Below are positions 1-10,510 of a stretch of DNA of 64,000 bases, one piece after another. The notes beneath the pieces are model-generated. The model had not been told where the DNA came from. It was given only the letters and a program-made list of their open reading frames with translations, and searched no databases. Both the position numbers and the translations under genes were made by a program. Source of the stretch: Talinum fruticosum (Eukaryota; Streptophyta; Magnoliopsida; Caryophyllales; Talinaceae); assembly GCA_021018815.1 (NCBI GenBank), contig JAITYX010000022.1, positions 682,001 to 746,000 of the forward strand. The letters are read 5' to 3'. How positions within the stretch are numbered: the first letter of the stretch is position 1; each line of letters starts with the position of its first letter.

Positions 1-183
1 CATACAGGAGACACACAACATATGAGCATGCTGAACATGAAAAACATTAGAATGACAATTAGAAACACAAACTAATATTCAATAATGGAATTTGGATGCC
101 AACGGGACTGAGGATGTGTGAAAATTAAAGATGACCAAGATTCAAGACGGGCAATCAGCATTATTGAGGCGGATTGCCACTTT

Positions 184-387
184 CTAATGAAGTCCATTTG
201 TATTGACGACAACAACACCGGCACCGGCGACATCTTCGTTGAGCACTCCGGCATCACCAGTCTCCAGATTGGCGTCGGAAATACCAACACGGCCAAGACC
301 AGCACCGGGGAGACGGACAAAAGCCATATTAGCGAGGACAAGGACGATTTGGACGTACAAGATGAGGTGGTAGATGAATCTCCTCAT
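184..387 (-). CDS. Small secreted-peptide-like protein (member A), 67 aa
   Basis: I do not recognise a named family. The 67-residue ORF starts with two arginines, followed by a hydrophobic stretch (about residues 4-23, core LILYVQIVLVLAN) that looks like a cleavable signal peptide. A short Gly/Ala/Val/Asp-rich tail follows and ends VVVVNTNGLH. I chose the internal ATG at 387 rather than the upstream one at 423, because the DNA from 387 aligns codon by codon with the start of the ORF at 15430 (shared LILYV.IVL....N). Codon third positions are GC-rich against the AT-rich surroundings, which suggests past coding selection. The tail motif NLETGDAG loosely resembles the QLDT repeat of member B. 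Inferred: precursor of a small secreted peptide. Alternatives are a pseudogene or chance. Expression is not shown by the sequence. Confidence 0.5.
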   Translation of the reverse strand: MRRFIYHLILYVQIVLVLANMAFVRLPGAGLGRVGISDANLETGDAGVLNEDVAGAGVVVVNTNGLH

Positions 388-1142
388 CTTGTTTGTTTTA
401 CTATCAACACAACGTGAAGACAAGTATTGTAGCTTAATTGTGAGGATAATCAGACTGCACCAAGATGAGCCCTTTAAACGGGGAGCCGCTAATTGCCGGC
501 CGCCTTCCTCAATTAACTACTAATCATTCATTAATTGCTTGGTACCGACTATCTTATTTCATTCATATCAATCATCAATAAATATCAAATATCCCATCAA
601 CCTCTGTTTTATTTCATCTATTTTCCGGCTATTTAGTTTCGCATGCATTAAGTCAAAAAAGGATAGTGTTCCTTTGATGTTTACTCTTCATTTCAAAAAA
701 AACTTGTCATTTTTAAATTGTGGATAAATACTATGAAAATATAAATTTATGATAGGTTTTGTATTAAAATCAAATTATCTCAAGATTTTATTGAAAATAA
801 AAAAAGTAAATGAAAGAAAATGAGAGGAGAAAAGCAAATTTTAATAAGGGTAAAATTGGTAAATTATTCATTAATATGTCATTGAAATTATAAAGTGATA
901 GATATTATGAAAGTAAAAAAGTTAATTAAAATGACATATATTGTGAAACAATTAAAGTAATAATTATATCAAAAAAGGAAAAACATATTCAATTTTTTAT
1001 TGACAAGTGTTAAAATGTTTTAAGGGCTTAATAACATGGCATTTATTGTTTATTGATATATATCTATGGTTATAGATATATACTTCATCTATTTTAATTT
1101 ATTTCTTGTTTTGGGTTTTTGAGGAAAAGGTGAAGAGAAATA
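388..1142. repeat. AT-rich spacer with a decayed MITE copy
   Basis: There is no convincing gene here. About 732-960 carries the internal sequence of the Stowaway-like family seen intact at 39298-39567, in reverse orientation, without clean ends. About 420-520, upstream of member A, holds a TTTAAA box (about 472-477) that could be a weak TATA-like site. Confidence 0.4.
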
Positions 1143-1413
1143 CTCTCCCGTTTTAAAATACATTTCGTTTTAAGGTTATGAAGGAGTATCAGAAAAACAC
1201 TAAATTTATGATAAAATTTGTGTCAAAGGACCAAGTTGTTCCAAGATTGTATTAAAAATGAAGAAAATCAATGAGAAAAGGAGATAAATAAAGTAATTAA
1301 TAAGGACAAATTAGTAAACTAGTTTATTAATAAGCCATTAGAATTATAAAATGATAAATATTGTGAAATAAAAATAGTTAGTTAAAGTAACATGTATTTT
1401 GAAATGAATGGAG
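1143..1413 (-). mobile_element. Stowaway/mariner-like MITE, reverse copy
   Basis: About 270 bp bounded by TA dinucleotides. The inverted ends are CTCCCGTTTTAAAATACAT on the left and the complement of ACATGTATTTTGAAATGAATGGAG on the right. The interior matches, in reverse, the copies at 39298-39567 and 45031-45301. The element has no coding capacity. A further partial copy lies at about 1431-1622. Confidence 0.7.
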
Positions 1414-1622
1414 TATTTAAGATAAATTAGTAATTAAAAGATTAAAATATCCCAAAGATTTTATTGAAAAAGAGAAATGTAGCTGAGGAGAAGAGAAATA
1501 ATTAATAACAATAAAATTTATAAATTAGTCACTAATATGTTATTGAGAATATTAAACAACATATATTATGAAAAATAAAATTAATTAAAATGATAAATTA
1601 AGATGGAAGGAATACTCCATTT

Positions 1623-4600
1623 TTTTGTGAATTTTTATTGCTCTGAAATATAGGCATATAAGTCACCTATGAGCTTTTCGCCCACGTGGCTTATTCCTCC
1701 TTTTGGCGACCAGCTCCATCAATTTGTTTTTGTGGAGACAAATTCATAAATCTTTTTCAATAATTTGATTATCTCCCTCTTGCAAGTTTCTTCGTCCTTT
1801 AATATCTGCTATCATATAAACATTTGTCAAAATAAAAAGATAAATGGGAAAAATTTCCCCCACACTTGACTTTCTTGGGTCTTATCTCCTACTTGACTTA
1901 GGAATCTTCAAAATGGGCTTTGATTTGGACATCTTTGAGACTTCCTTTAAATTTAAATATATTTAAATTGTGAGTTTTGAATTTTCAAGTCTAAATGATA
2001 AATTTTTAATTTATTTTGATAAATTTTTAACCGTAAACATTTTAATATTTTTGATAGTGTACCTTTTCCTTTATATAATGAATCTTTTTTTCTATGTGCA
2101 CCTAACACTATACATACATATCTACGATATATTTTTGCTCCTTTAACACACACACACTGTGTCTCTTTTTCTCAATTCTCCTCGAATTCCCATACATGCA
2201 AGTAGATTTGGCAAAATTTACTTCATTTGAATCTATCTAAAAAATTTAGAGTTTTCTATAAGATTTTAGAACCTAAATCCATTTGGGTCAAATAAGTGTT
2301 AGGCTTAGAGTTCCTTGTTTGCTGAGGTTTTTTTTCTTTTTTTATAAAAAAAAATTCATATGAAATTTATAGTTATACAATACTTTGTGCTGCCTTTTTG
2401 TATTTTTAATGAGCATAACGTAATTACAATACTTTGTGATGACCACTCATCTTATTCCCAAACTTCCCACCCAGGTTCACCTTATTATTTTCAATTTGTA
2501 TCTTGTGGGTATAGTTAATGCTTGGCATCTCCCCTTCCGGCTCGATCAGCCCTTTCGACTTTCCCCGAGATAGCGTGCCCAACAGGTGAGTATACTTACT
2601 AATAAAAAAATATTATTTTACCTTTTTTATAAAAAGAAAAAATTTATTATTGAAAAGTTATATAACATCTATAGAGATAATTGTCTAATAACAATAAATT
2701 TAAAATATTAAATCACATTTATATTTTGACAAAATTAATGACAAATATATTTCTATCTTGCTCTATACTTGTTGCTAACAATGTAGCCACGAATCATGTT
2801 TTTTGACTTCAATATGATTTTCTTAAATGTTAACAAACTATAGTATAATTCATAGAATATATTTTTGTATAATATAATATATATAAATTGAAAGAAACAT
2901 TACCTTAGGCAAGCCACATGAAATTTCACTTATTTTAATTAAAATTAGTGAAGCTAAATGATAAAGATATTATAAATATACCTTCCGATCATTTGACATG
3001 AATGGAAACAATCAAACTAATCACAGTAAATGCCTTTACCTTCCCAAAAATTTTATCAATTAATCATAAATGTCTTTGTTTGTATACAACATAAATTTAT
3101 TTTGATTATTTAGTGTACTTCCAATTTAACTATATGCGTAAAATTTTTTTAAAAAATGTATACCTTTATTATACAAGTTTATTCTGTTTAATTCGTCTTA
3201 TATGCACCTGAGAATATCTACTATTCACCATATATCATGAGATGGTTGGATGCGAAGAAAAGGGAAATATTTTGTGGTCCTAATCTTTCTTTCTCTCCCG
3301 AGAATATATACTCTCAGGAGCATTTTAAAATTTGCATATTTTGTTTATCAACCCACATTCAAATATGTGCCTTCTATTTTTCCATTTTATCATACTATGT
3401 TTTTCTTCTTTGCATTACCAACTTTTTCCATACTATTTCTTATTAATTTTTTTATCATGTACTATTTCTTATTAATTAAAATACTGGAATCGTCTTTAAT
3501 TATCTCTAATATCATTATTTTATATTCTACACATATTGTGTGTATATCAAGATTAATGGGCACATAAACAGATGGTGTTGCACCATAAAAAAACATAAAT
3601 AAAAGGATGAGGAGTGGGTGAAAACAGGCGGATCATTTACAATATTATTAACGCTGTCAAATTATTATCCACAATTATCACAAGTTTTATAAATTCTGTT
3701 ACGAACTTCAATTATTTGAATCTTATATTTTTATGATGATATTTTTTTATCAAATTGTACTACGTTGTGTTAGTAGAATACAGTATTTAATTTATCAATA
3801 TATACCTAGAATGGTTGTTGCATTTATTTAGCTTATTGAGCAAATTCCATGTATATATATATATTTTGCTTTTGTTTTGGTTCCTCTTATTAATAACATT
3901 TGCCCATTTTATACAAATTTAGAAAATTTGAAATTAGATAATTGTTTTTTTAAGTCGTGCAAACAACCAATAGTACCTACACCGTCCTGTCTTAGTATAA
4001 ACATAAAACTATAATAACTAAATAAATAACAACTTTGGATAAAAATAAAATAAAATAATAACAACTTATAAACAGTTTGGAAATTGATTATATTTTCATT
4101 CAGTTATTCCATATATAGCTATATATATTGTTGTCTTCAATACTTCCGTATGTTATTTCAATTTGCACGCATGATTCTGCTAGGTGGCAATATACCAATG
4201 AAAAGGGGGAAAAAAAGGCAATAATTGAAGGCAATATGCAGCAAACAGGGGCAAAGCCAGAAGTTTATGGATAGGCGGCCAGGTCACTTGGGTCACAATT
4301 TATCACCCTTACTTTGCCTGTTTATTTAATATTTGACGAGAAAAATACATGTTTGATGTCTGTTTAATATTATATTAATTGTAAAATATATACTCTTTTC
4401 GTTTTATAAAAATTATCCTTTTGATATTTTGTGGCCTTTAATAAAAAAACTATGAAAGTAATTTTTTAAAATAAATCTATTAACAGTCGTCATATATTAT
4501 AAATCATTATATATTTTGATAAATAGTTGGTCAAAGTAAAATTTGACCTCAAAAAGTAAAAAATTAGCACTGTTTGGGAATGGGGGTAATATGTAAATTT

Positions 4601-4700
4601 TTAAGTATCTAAGTTTGTAATTCTTGATTATGACAAAATTTCACTTTGCATCGACAAATAATTAGCAGCATACCAACGAGTAACTTATGTTCACTTTTTA
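1623..4700. other. AT-rich intergenic DNA
   Basis: I see no gene. About 2740-2890 resembles 26400-26590, and about 3560-3680 resembles 16325-16440, 29270-29350 and 31685-31750, so this stretch holds copies of an old dispersed local repeat. The short ORFs at 3237-3567 are AT-rich and lack any recognisable domain. Confidence 0.4.
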
Positions 4701-4795
4701 TAAACAAAACACAGGCTACACTCATATCAATTGTTTTTTGGTGCTGGAAGGGAGGTCCATGGCCCCCTTGACCTGTTAATAGCTTTGCCACTGGC

Positions 4796-5168
4796 ACCAG
4801 GAGGGAATTCCCCAGCCCCGTCAAGGGCAGGGGTGGGGACGGGAAAAGGAAATTGACCACTGAGCAGGGGTGGGGATGGGACGGGACGGGGTCCCCGTTA
4901 CCCGAATGAGGAATTTTCTCTGCCCCACTAATCATTGAAATTACATTTATATCCTTCATTTTAATTCTAATTGTAGTATTTTAATGGGTAAAACGGTAAT
5001 TTTATGTGGAATGAAACCCTAGCTCAACCCTAATCTGTCTCGCCTGCCTCTCCGTCTCACTCTCTCACCTGGGCTCTCTCTCATGGCTGGCTCTCTACCC
5101 CATTCCCAACCTCAGCCTCTCTGCTCTCTCGCATCCCTCTCCGTTGTCTCCTCCCTTTCGCTCCGTCT

Positions 5169-5214
<46 letters not shown>

Positions 5215-5745
5215 ACCTCCACTCTATCTCTATCTCTGCTCTCGCCTCCCTCTAGCGACCCTCTCTGCGCTCGGTCTTTCCTCTCGCCTTCCTCTGTGCT
5301 CTCAATCGCTGTTAAGACTCCTTGTTGGCTGCTCCCCGATCGGTCGCCACTGCCGCCTTGCTTCTTGCCCGTCACTGCCTGAGTCTCTCTCATGCATGGG
5401 CTCCCTCTCACGTCCTCCACTCTATCTTGATTCATGCTAAAATTAGTTATTTTTGAATATTTTTTACTAAATTAAGTTGGTTTTGACATGGATTATGGAC
5501 TCTGCATTATTTAGGTTTTAATGTTTGGGTCTTAAACATAATCATAGACTTTGCATTTTTAAGCCTTTAAGATGAATTCTGGGAAAGTGGAGCCCCGGCG
5601 GGGAACGGGTCCCCGACGGTGGCGGGGGACAAAACTCCTCCGACAGCGGGGGCGGGGAGCGGGTGGATGAGCGGGGACGGGGGTGGGGGTTATATTCCCC
5701 CATCCTCCCTGTTGCCACAGCCCAAACGCAAAGCAAATGAATACG
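4796..5745. mobile_element. Possible hAT-like non-autonomous element with GC-rich ends
   Basis: GC-rich blocks rich in GGGGACGGG and GGGGCGGGG lie at about 4796-4910 (plus) and, inverted in sense, at about 5585-5728. They bracket a CT-rich core. The outer sequences CAGGGGTGGGGACGGG (about 4828) and the complement of ATATTCCCCCATCCTCCCTG (about 5690-5728) suggest inverted ends of the CAGGG hAT type. I could not find a clean 8-bp target duplication, so the boundaries are tentative. Confidence 0.35.
5170..5214. repeat. Compound (CT)n-(CA)n microsatellite
   Basis: An uninterrupted CT dinucleotide run of about 28 bp is followed directly by a CA run of about 16 bp. It accounts for the serine/leucine- and arginine/glutamate-rich ORFs seen in this stretch on both strands. 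Confidence 0.95.
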
Positions 5746-7021
5746 TGGCTAAGTGAGCAGAGGTCCAGTATAACAATTGTTATAATTTCAATGAAAATTC
5801 AACACTAGAGAGTCTGGCCTAATGGTAATAAGATGTTGTTTGAGGTCTTAAGTTTAAAACTAATCGATAACAACTTGTTGGGTTTTTTTTGGATATTTAC
5901 TTATTTTTTAATATATTTATTATATTTAATAGTTATATGTTCACGAAATTAATATACTATCAAATTTATGCGAACTAAATATATATGATATTTTTAATGT
6001 TCTATTACTCAAGTGGCCAAGTTTTATAAAGCACTTTAATTCAAAATAGTAAACACTGATTTATAATACATTAAATATCATTCTAATATACAATAAGAAC
6101 TAAACAATAATAGTAGATATAAAGCTCGACAATAAACACTTATCTATGATGCACTAAAGTACATTCTAATATAGATTAAAATGTAAGAAGAAACTAAAAA
6201 CTAAAACCATAATACTACTGATCCGAAGATTAATACTAAACATTGACCCATCTTACACTAAACAACGTTTTAATATACACTAAAAATACAAAATAAAAAG
6301 CTAAAATCATATATCTAAAGCTCAACGAGTAATCTTTGTTGTACGATACACTAAACAATGTTCTAATATACACCAAATCCTAAAGTCCCTCATGACAACG
6401 AGTGCTGATATAAACCTCAACACTATTTTGTTTTAATAATTACGTTTCTAAATTTTTTGAAAAAAAAAATATTTATTTTATTTGCAATATTGGAAAATTT
6501 TTAGAAAGTAAAAGTTAAATAAAGAAATTAAAAATTAGAGAGCAATATATACTCCTAAAACTTCTGACTAAAAAAATATTAAAATACAAGTGAAAAATAT
6601 GTAAAAAATAGTTGCTGATGTTCAATATTATTCAAAATACCAAAAGTGACTATAAAATTACAGGTTAAATAATCAATTAAACAAAACCAAAAGTCAAAAA
6701 TAACAAAACATAGTTGAGAAAGATGTGGAAAAGGGTTTTGAACCCAAACCTCTTCAATAATAGGCCAATACTCCTACTAGCAAATCATCTATAACTTTCT
6801 CATTTATTTTTGTAATAAAACAATAATATACCATCTCTATATCAGAAATAAAATTCGAAAATCGCACGGTTTTTACTTGTGACTTGTGCTGCGTGTACAA
6901 TGCTTTTATACTAGAGGTTGTACAATATAAGTTTTAGGTGGGTTTAACAACTAGTAATTAGTTTTTAAGAAATATATCTTGGTATAGGGGTGTGATAACG
7001 GTCGTTATAAGTGTTTATTAG
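5746..7021. repeat. AT-rich spacer with a degenerate short repeat
   Basis: There is no gene. The phrase TACACTAAACAATGTTCTAATATACA and variants recur at about 6050-6100, 6150-6180, 6255-6290 and 6340-6375, indicating an old degenerate repeat cluster. The last five bases before the next element (7017-7021, ATTAG) are its left target-site duplication. Confidence 0.45.
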
Positions 7022-7257
7022 TGTAACGCCCCAACTCATAATCACTAATTCAGGCTAAGCAACCCGCTAACCAGTGATTAGCGCAGCGGAAAAGGTTTAG
7101 GAGCGTCACCGCCGCCCTTACCAGCGGAATAGCACATCCGTAACGCCCCAACTCATAATCACTAATTCGAGGCTAAGCAACCCGCTAACCGGTGATTAGC
7201 GCAGCGGAAAAAGGTTTAGGAGCGTCACCGCCGCCCTTACCAGCGGAAGGGCAAGGC
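7022..7257. repeat. 118-bp tandem duplication at the element's left terminus
   Basis: The block beginning GTAACGCCCCAACTCATAAT occurs twice, at about 7023 and about 7140, with a few substitutions and one-base indels. Each copy includes GCTAAGCAACCCGCTAACC and GTCACCGCCGCCCTTACCAG. The right end of the element has a single copy. Confidence 0.85.
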
Positions 7258-8203
7258 TAACGGGAGTCGGATACTAAACTATTCGACTTAGATTACTCTA
7301 TTTAACAGTCAACAACAAAAGGAAACTATAATATGTACAAAGCCGAACAAAAGTACAGGGTAACCCAACATTCATTAGCTCTAATCCACGACACTATGTA
7401 CGAGTCTCCAAAAAGGTTATCATGGCGAGCCGAGCCCCTAAGCCTCGAACACGATTCTTCTATGACTTGCCGTCTTCACTATTCTTACCTAAAACAAAAC
7501 AAGGAAATATTTTCGCAATGTGAGTCGAAACTCAATACGTCCACTACCATGCGAGTAAAATAATAGTAATGAAATAATTAAGTTGAGCGCATGCATTTCA
7601 ATTCATTTATAAATGAGGGGAGTGAATAATGTAAAAGCTATTATCGATTAATTATCTGAATGGATCCCTTTACGATCATCGGGTTTCCCTAAACGCATGT
7701 GCACACACCCGGACCGATCGGATAGTCCGGTTGAAGGCGGTTAACTGTTACGGGGTTACCAACCTGGATATTGGGCGTACCAAATAATGGCACTTGATGG
7801 GCGGGTCCATATTAATGATGGCAAATATTATTTGCAAACAATTCTTTATTGTTGTTAATGACGGCCATATCCGGCCTTGATTTGTAAATGAAACACTGAA
7901 GGGCACGATCAATGAACGTACCTTGCCGACGTTCCTCCTTCTTTCTCTTTTTGGGTGGAATCCGGATGAACGCACGACGCTGGTGTTTGATGACCTTAAT
8001 TAAGGACATAGGAGTTTTATTAATAAACTGAATTTTTATAGCTTATTTATTTATCAAATCATTTCAAACACGCTTGAAATGAAAATTATTAAAGTTAGCT
8101 TTTACTAAGGAATACTAATGAGGTTCTTGATTCACACAATTTATTTATCTTATTTTACTATGCATGTATAACTGTATGCACATACATATATATATATATA
8201 TAT
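7022..8203 (-). repeat. Inverted partial LTR (left arm)
   Basis: This is the reverse complement of the last ~1.07 kb of the 3' LTR (about 12318-13383). The same ~75-codon open frame can be read in both arms with few differences, so the arms are nearly identical. The arm ends inward at a (TA)n tract (about 8185-8203) that also exists in the right LTR (about 12312-12334). Its outer 118 bp is tandemly duplicated. Confidence 0.85.
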
Positions 8204-8397
8204 AACCCTAGAAAACTTCTCACCTCGGTAACATTGGTTGGTCCGGGCCATTCGGTCACTTGCTTGTATCTTATGCGGGTCTACCTTTATCCCTTTACGA
8301 GATACCACATGACCTAAAAATGTCACTTCATTTAACCAGAACTCACACTTTTGTAACTTGGCATATAACTGGTGTTCCCGTAAGACTTGTACAGGAC
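8204..8397 (-). pseudogene. Reverse transcriptase fragment, inverted
   Basis: On the minus strand this piece encodes the stretch just after the RT active site: [17 protein letters not shown], then FLGHVVS and, after a frameshift, [18 protein letters not shown]. In gypsy elements these motifs come immediately before the connection to RNase H. The plus-strand sequence from about 8398 (FSKLATAMTNLLKK) is the portion that should follow about a dozen residues later. The two adjacent parts of one gene therefore lie head to head here. Confidence 0.85.
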
Positions 8398-10436
8398 TTT
8401 TCAAAACTAGCCACTGCCTATGACTAACCTCTTAAAGAAAACCACCAAATTTGAATGGTCTAATGAGTGTGAAAAAGCATTCCAAACCTTGAAGGGTAAG
8501 CCGACTACGGCCCCGAGTCCGACCCTCCCGAAGAAGGCAAAGAATATACCATCTATAGTGATGCTTCGAAGAATGGATTAGGCTGTGTATTGATGCAAGA
8601 TGGTAAAGTGGTAGCATATGCTTCTCGGCAGCTAAAACCATATGAAGGAAATTACCCTACTCATGATTTAGAATTGGTCTGCAGTTGTGTTTGCCTTGAA
8701 AATTTGGAGACATTATTTATATGGAGTATCTTGTAAGGTATATACTGATCATCAAAGTTTGAAGTACGTGTTCACTCAAAAGGAGCTTAATTTGAGGCAA
8801 AGGAGATGGTTGGAACTATTAAAGGATTATGATTTGGAGATTCAATATCATCCAGGTAAAGCTAATGTTGTTGCTGACGCCTTGAGTAGAAAAAGTCAAC
8901 ATAATATGAATACCTTGATTATCACCCAACCAATCCTTATTCGGGAGTTACACGGAGCGGGAATTGAGATCACCCGACACCAAGGAAACAAAGGGGTTCG
9001 AGCTTTTGGAAGTCGGACCGTCAATTACGAGATGAAATCAAGGTAGGACAGAAGAAAGATAAGAAGTTGATGAGGATTGAGCGAGAACATTGAAAAGGGT
9101 AAATTCCCAGGATTCACCATACACGAAGACGGAACCTTGAGGTTTCAAAATCGTTTGTGTGTGCCCGATCAAGAGGAGATTAAAAAGAAGATCTTAGATG
9201 AGGCTCATATGACTTTATATTACTGTCCATCCTGGGGAACAAAAATGTATATAGATCTAAAGAAGAATTTCTGGTGGCCCAATATGAAACGAGAAGTTGC
9301 AAGATATGTGGATAGGTGCCTTACATGTCAAAGAGTGAAGGCAGAGCATCAACGCCCGGTAGGCGAGTTAAGACCCTTGGAGATTCCAACCTGGAAATGG
9401 GATTCTATATCAATGGATTTCATTGTAGGACTCCCTCCATCTGCCACCAGGAAAAATGCTATTTGGACGATAGTTGATCGTCTTACCAAGTCCGCACACT
9501 TCATACCGGTTAGTGACAATTGGAGTGTGGACAAATTAGCTCAAGTATACTTGAGAGAGATTGTCGAACTCCATGGAATACCCAAGGATATAGTCTCCGA
9601 TAGAGACACCCGGTTTCAATCTCGATTTTGGGAAGCCTTACAGCAAGCTTTTGGAACTAAGTTGAATTTTAGTAGCTCTTACCATCCAGAGACGGATGGT
9701 CAGACTGAAAGAGTTAACCAAATTCTAGAAGATATCTTTGCGGGCTGTATCCTTGACTTCCAAGGAAAATGGGAGGAATATCTTGCTCCGATTGAGTTCT
9801 CATACAACAATAGCTATCGAGGCCACAATAAAAATGGCCCCATTTGAAGCCCTTTACGGAAGAAAATGTAGAACCCCCTTGTGTTGGAGCGATCTAGATG
9901 AGGCACTCACGATAGGACCGGAGTTGATACAAGATACTACTGAAACAGTAAGAGTAATACAACAGCGAATCGGAGAAGCTCGAGTAGACGGAAGAGCTAT
10001 GCGGATCGACGGAGGAAACCTCTAGAGTTTCAGGTGGGGGATATGGTTTTTCTCAAGGTATCCCCAACGAAAGGAATCAAAAGATTCGGAATCGGGGGCA
10101 AATTAAGCCCTAGATACATTGGGCCATATGAGATAATTCGAAAGTTCAACCACGTGACCTACAAATTATCTTTACCAGTCAATCTGGAGCATATCCATGA
10201 TGTCTTTCATATATCCCAACTTCGGAAGTACATATCCGACCCAAGCCACGTCATAGAGGTAGAACCAGTGGAAATTGCCCAGAATTTAACACATGAGGAA
10301 TATCCTGTCCAAATCTTGGATCGAAGGATTAAACGGCTTCGTACTAAAACTATTCCCCGGTCAAGGTCTTATGGTCGAATCACACCTCAGTCGAAGCCAC
10401 TTGGGAAGCTGAAGAAGATATGAGAAACCAATATCC
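8398..10436 (+). pseudogene. Chromovirus pol 3' part: RNase H, integrase, chromodomain (broken)
   Basis: Retrotransposon polyprotein remnant in several frames. RNase H begins near 8398 ([17 protein letters not shown]) and continues with [13 protein letters not shown]. It shifts frame near 8680 to the segment ending [16 protein letters not shown] (8687-9046). Integrase runs 9077-9847. Of its HHCC zinc site, the first His and both Cys (CLTCQ) are present, but the second His region reads YYCPSWG where HPG is usual. The catalytic D (SMDFI), D (SDRDTRF) and E (TDGQTER) remain. After a frameshift near 9830 it continues at MAPFEALYGRKCRTPLCW, then to 10034-10423, which ends in a chromodomain-type tail (EYPVQILDRRIKRLRTK, then shifted VKVLWSNH and EATWEAEEDM). 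At least four frame breaks make it inactive. The family is closest to Tekay/Del by these motifs. Confidence 0.88.
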
Positions 10437-10510
10437 ACACTTATTCTAAGGTAACATCTAGACCATTTGCATGCAAGTTTCGAGGACGAAACTTATTCCA
10501 AGGGGAAGAC

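Noticed and set aside
118..417. Plus-strand 99-aa ORF overlapping member A
   Set aside because: It begins with GTG, has no recognisable domain, and lies opposite the minus-strand frame, which has a signal peptide and a homologue at 15110-15430.
5083..5440. Ser/Leu-rich and Arg/Glu-rich ORFs on both strands
   Set aside because: Translations of a CT/CA microsatellite and CT-rich DNA.
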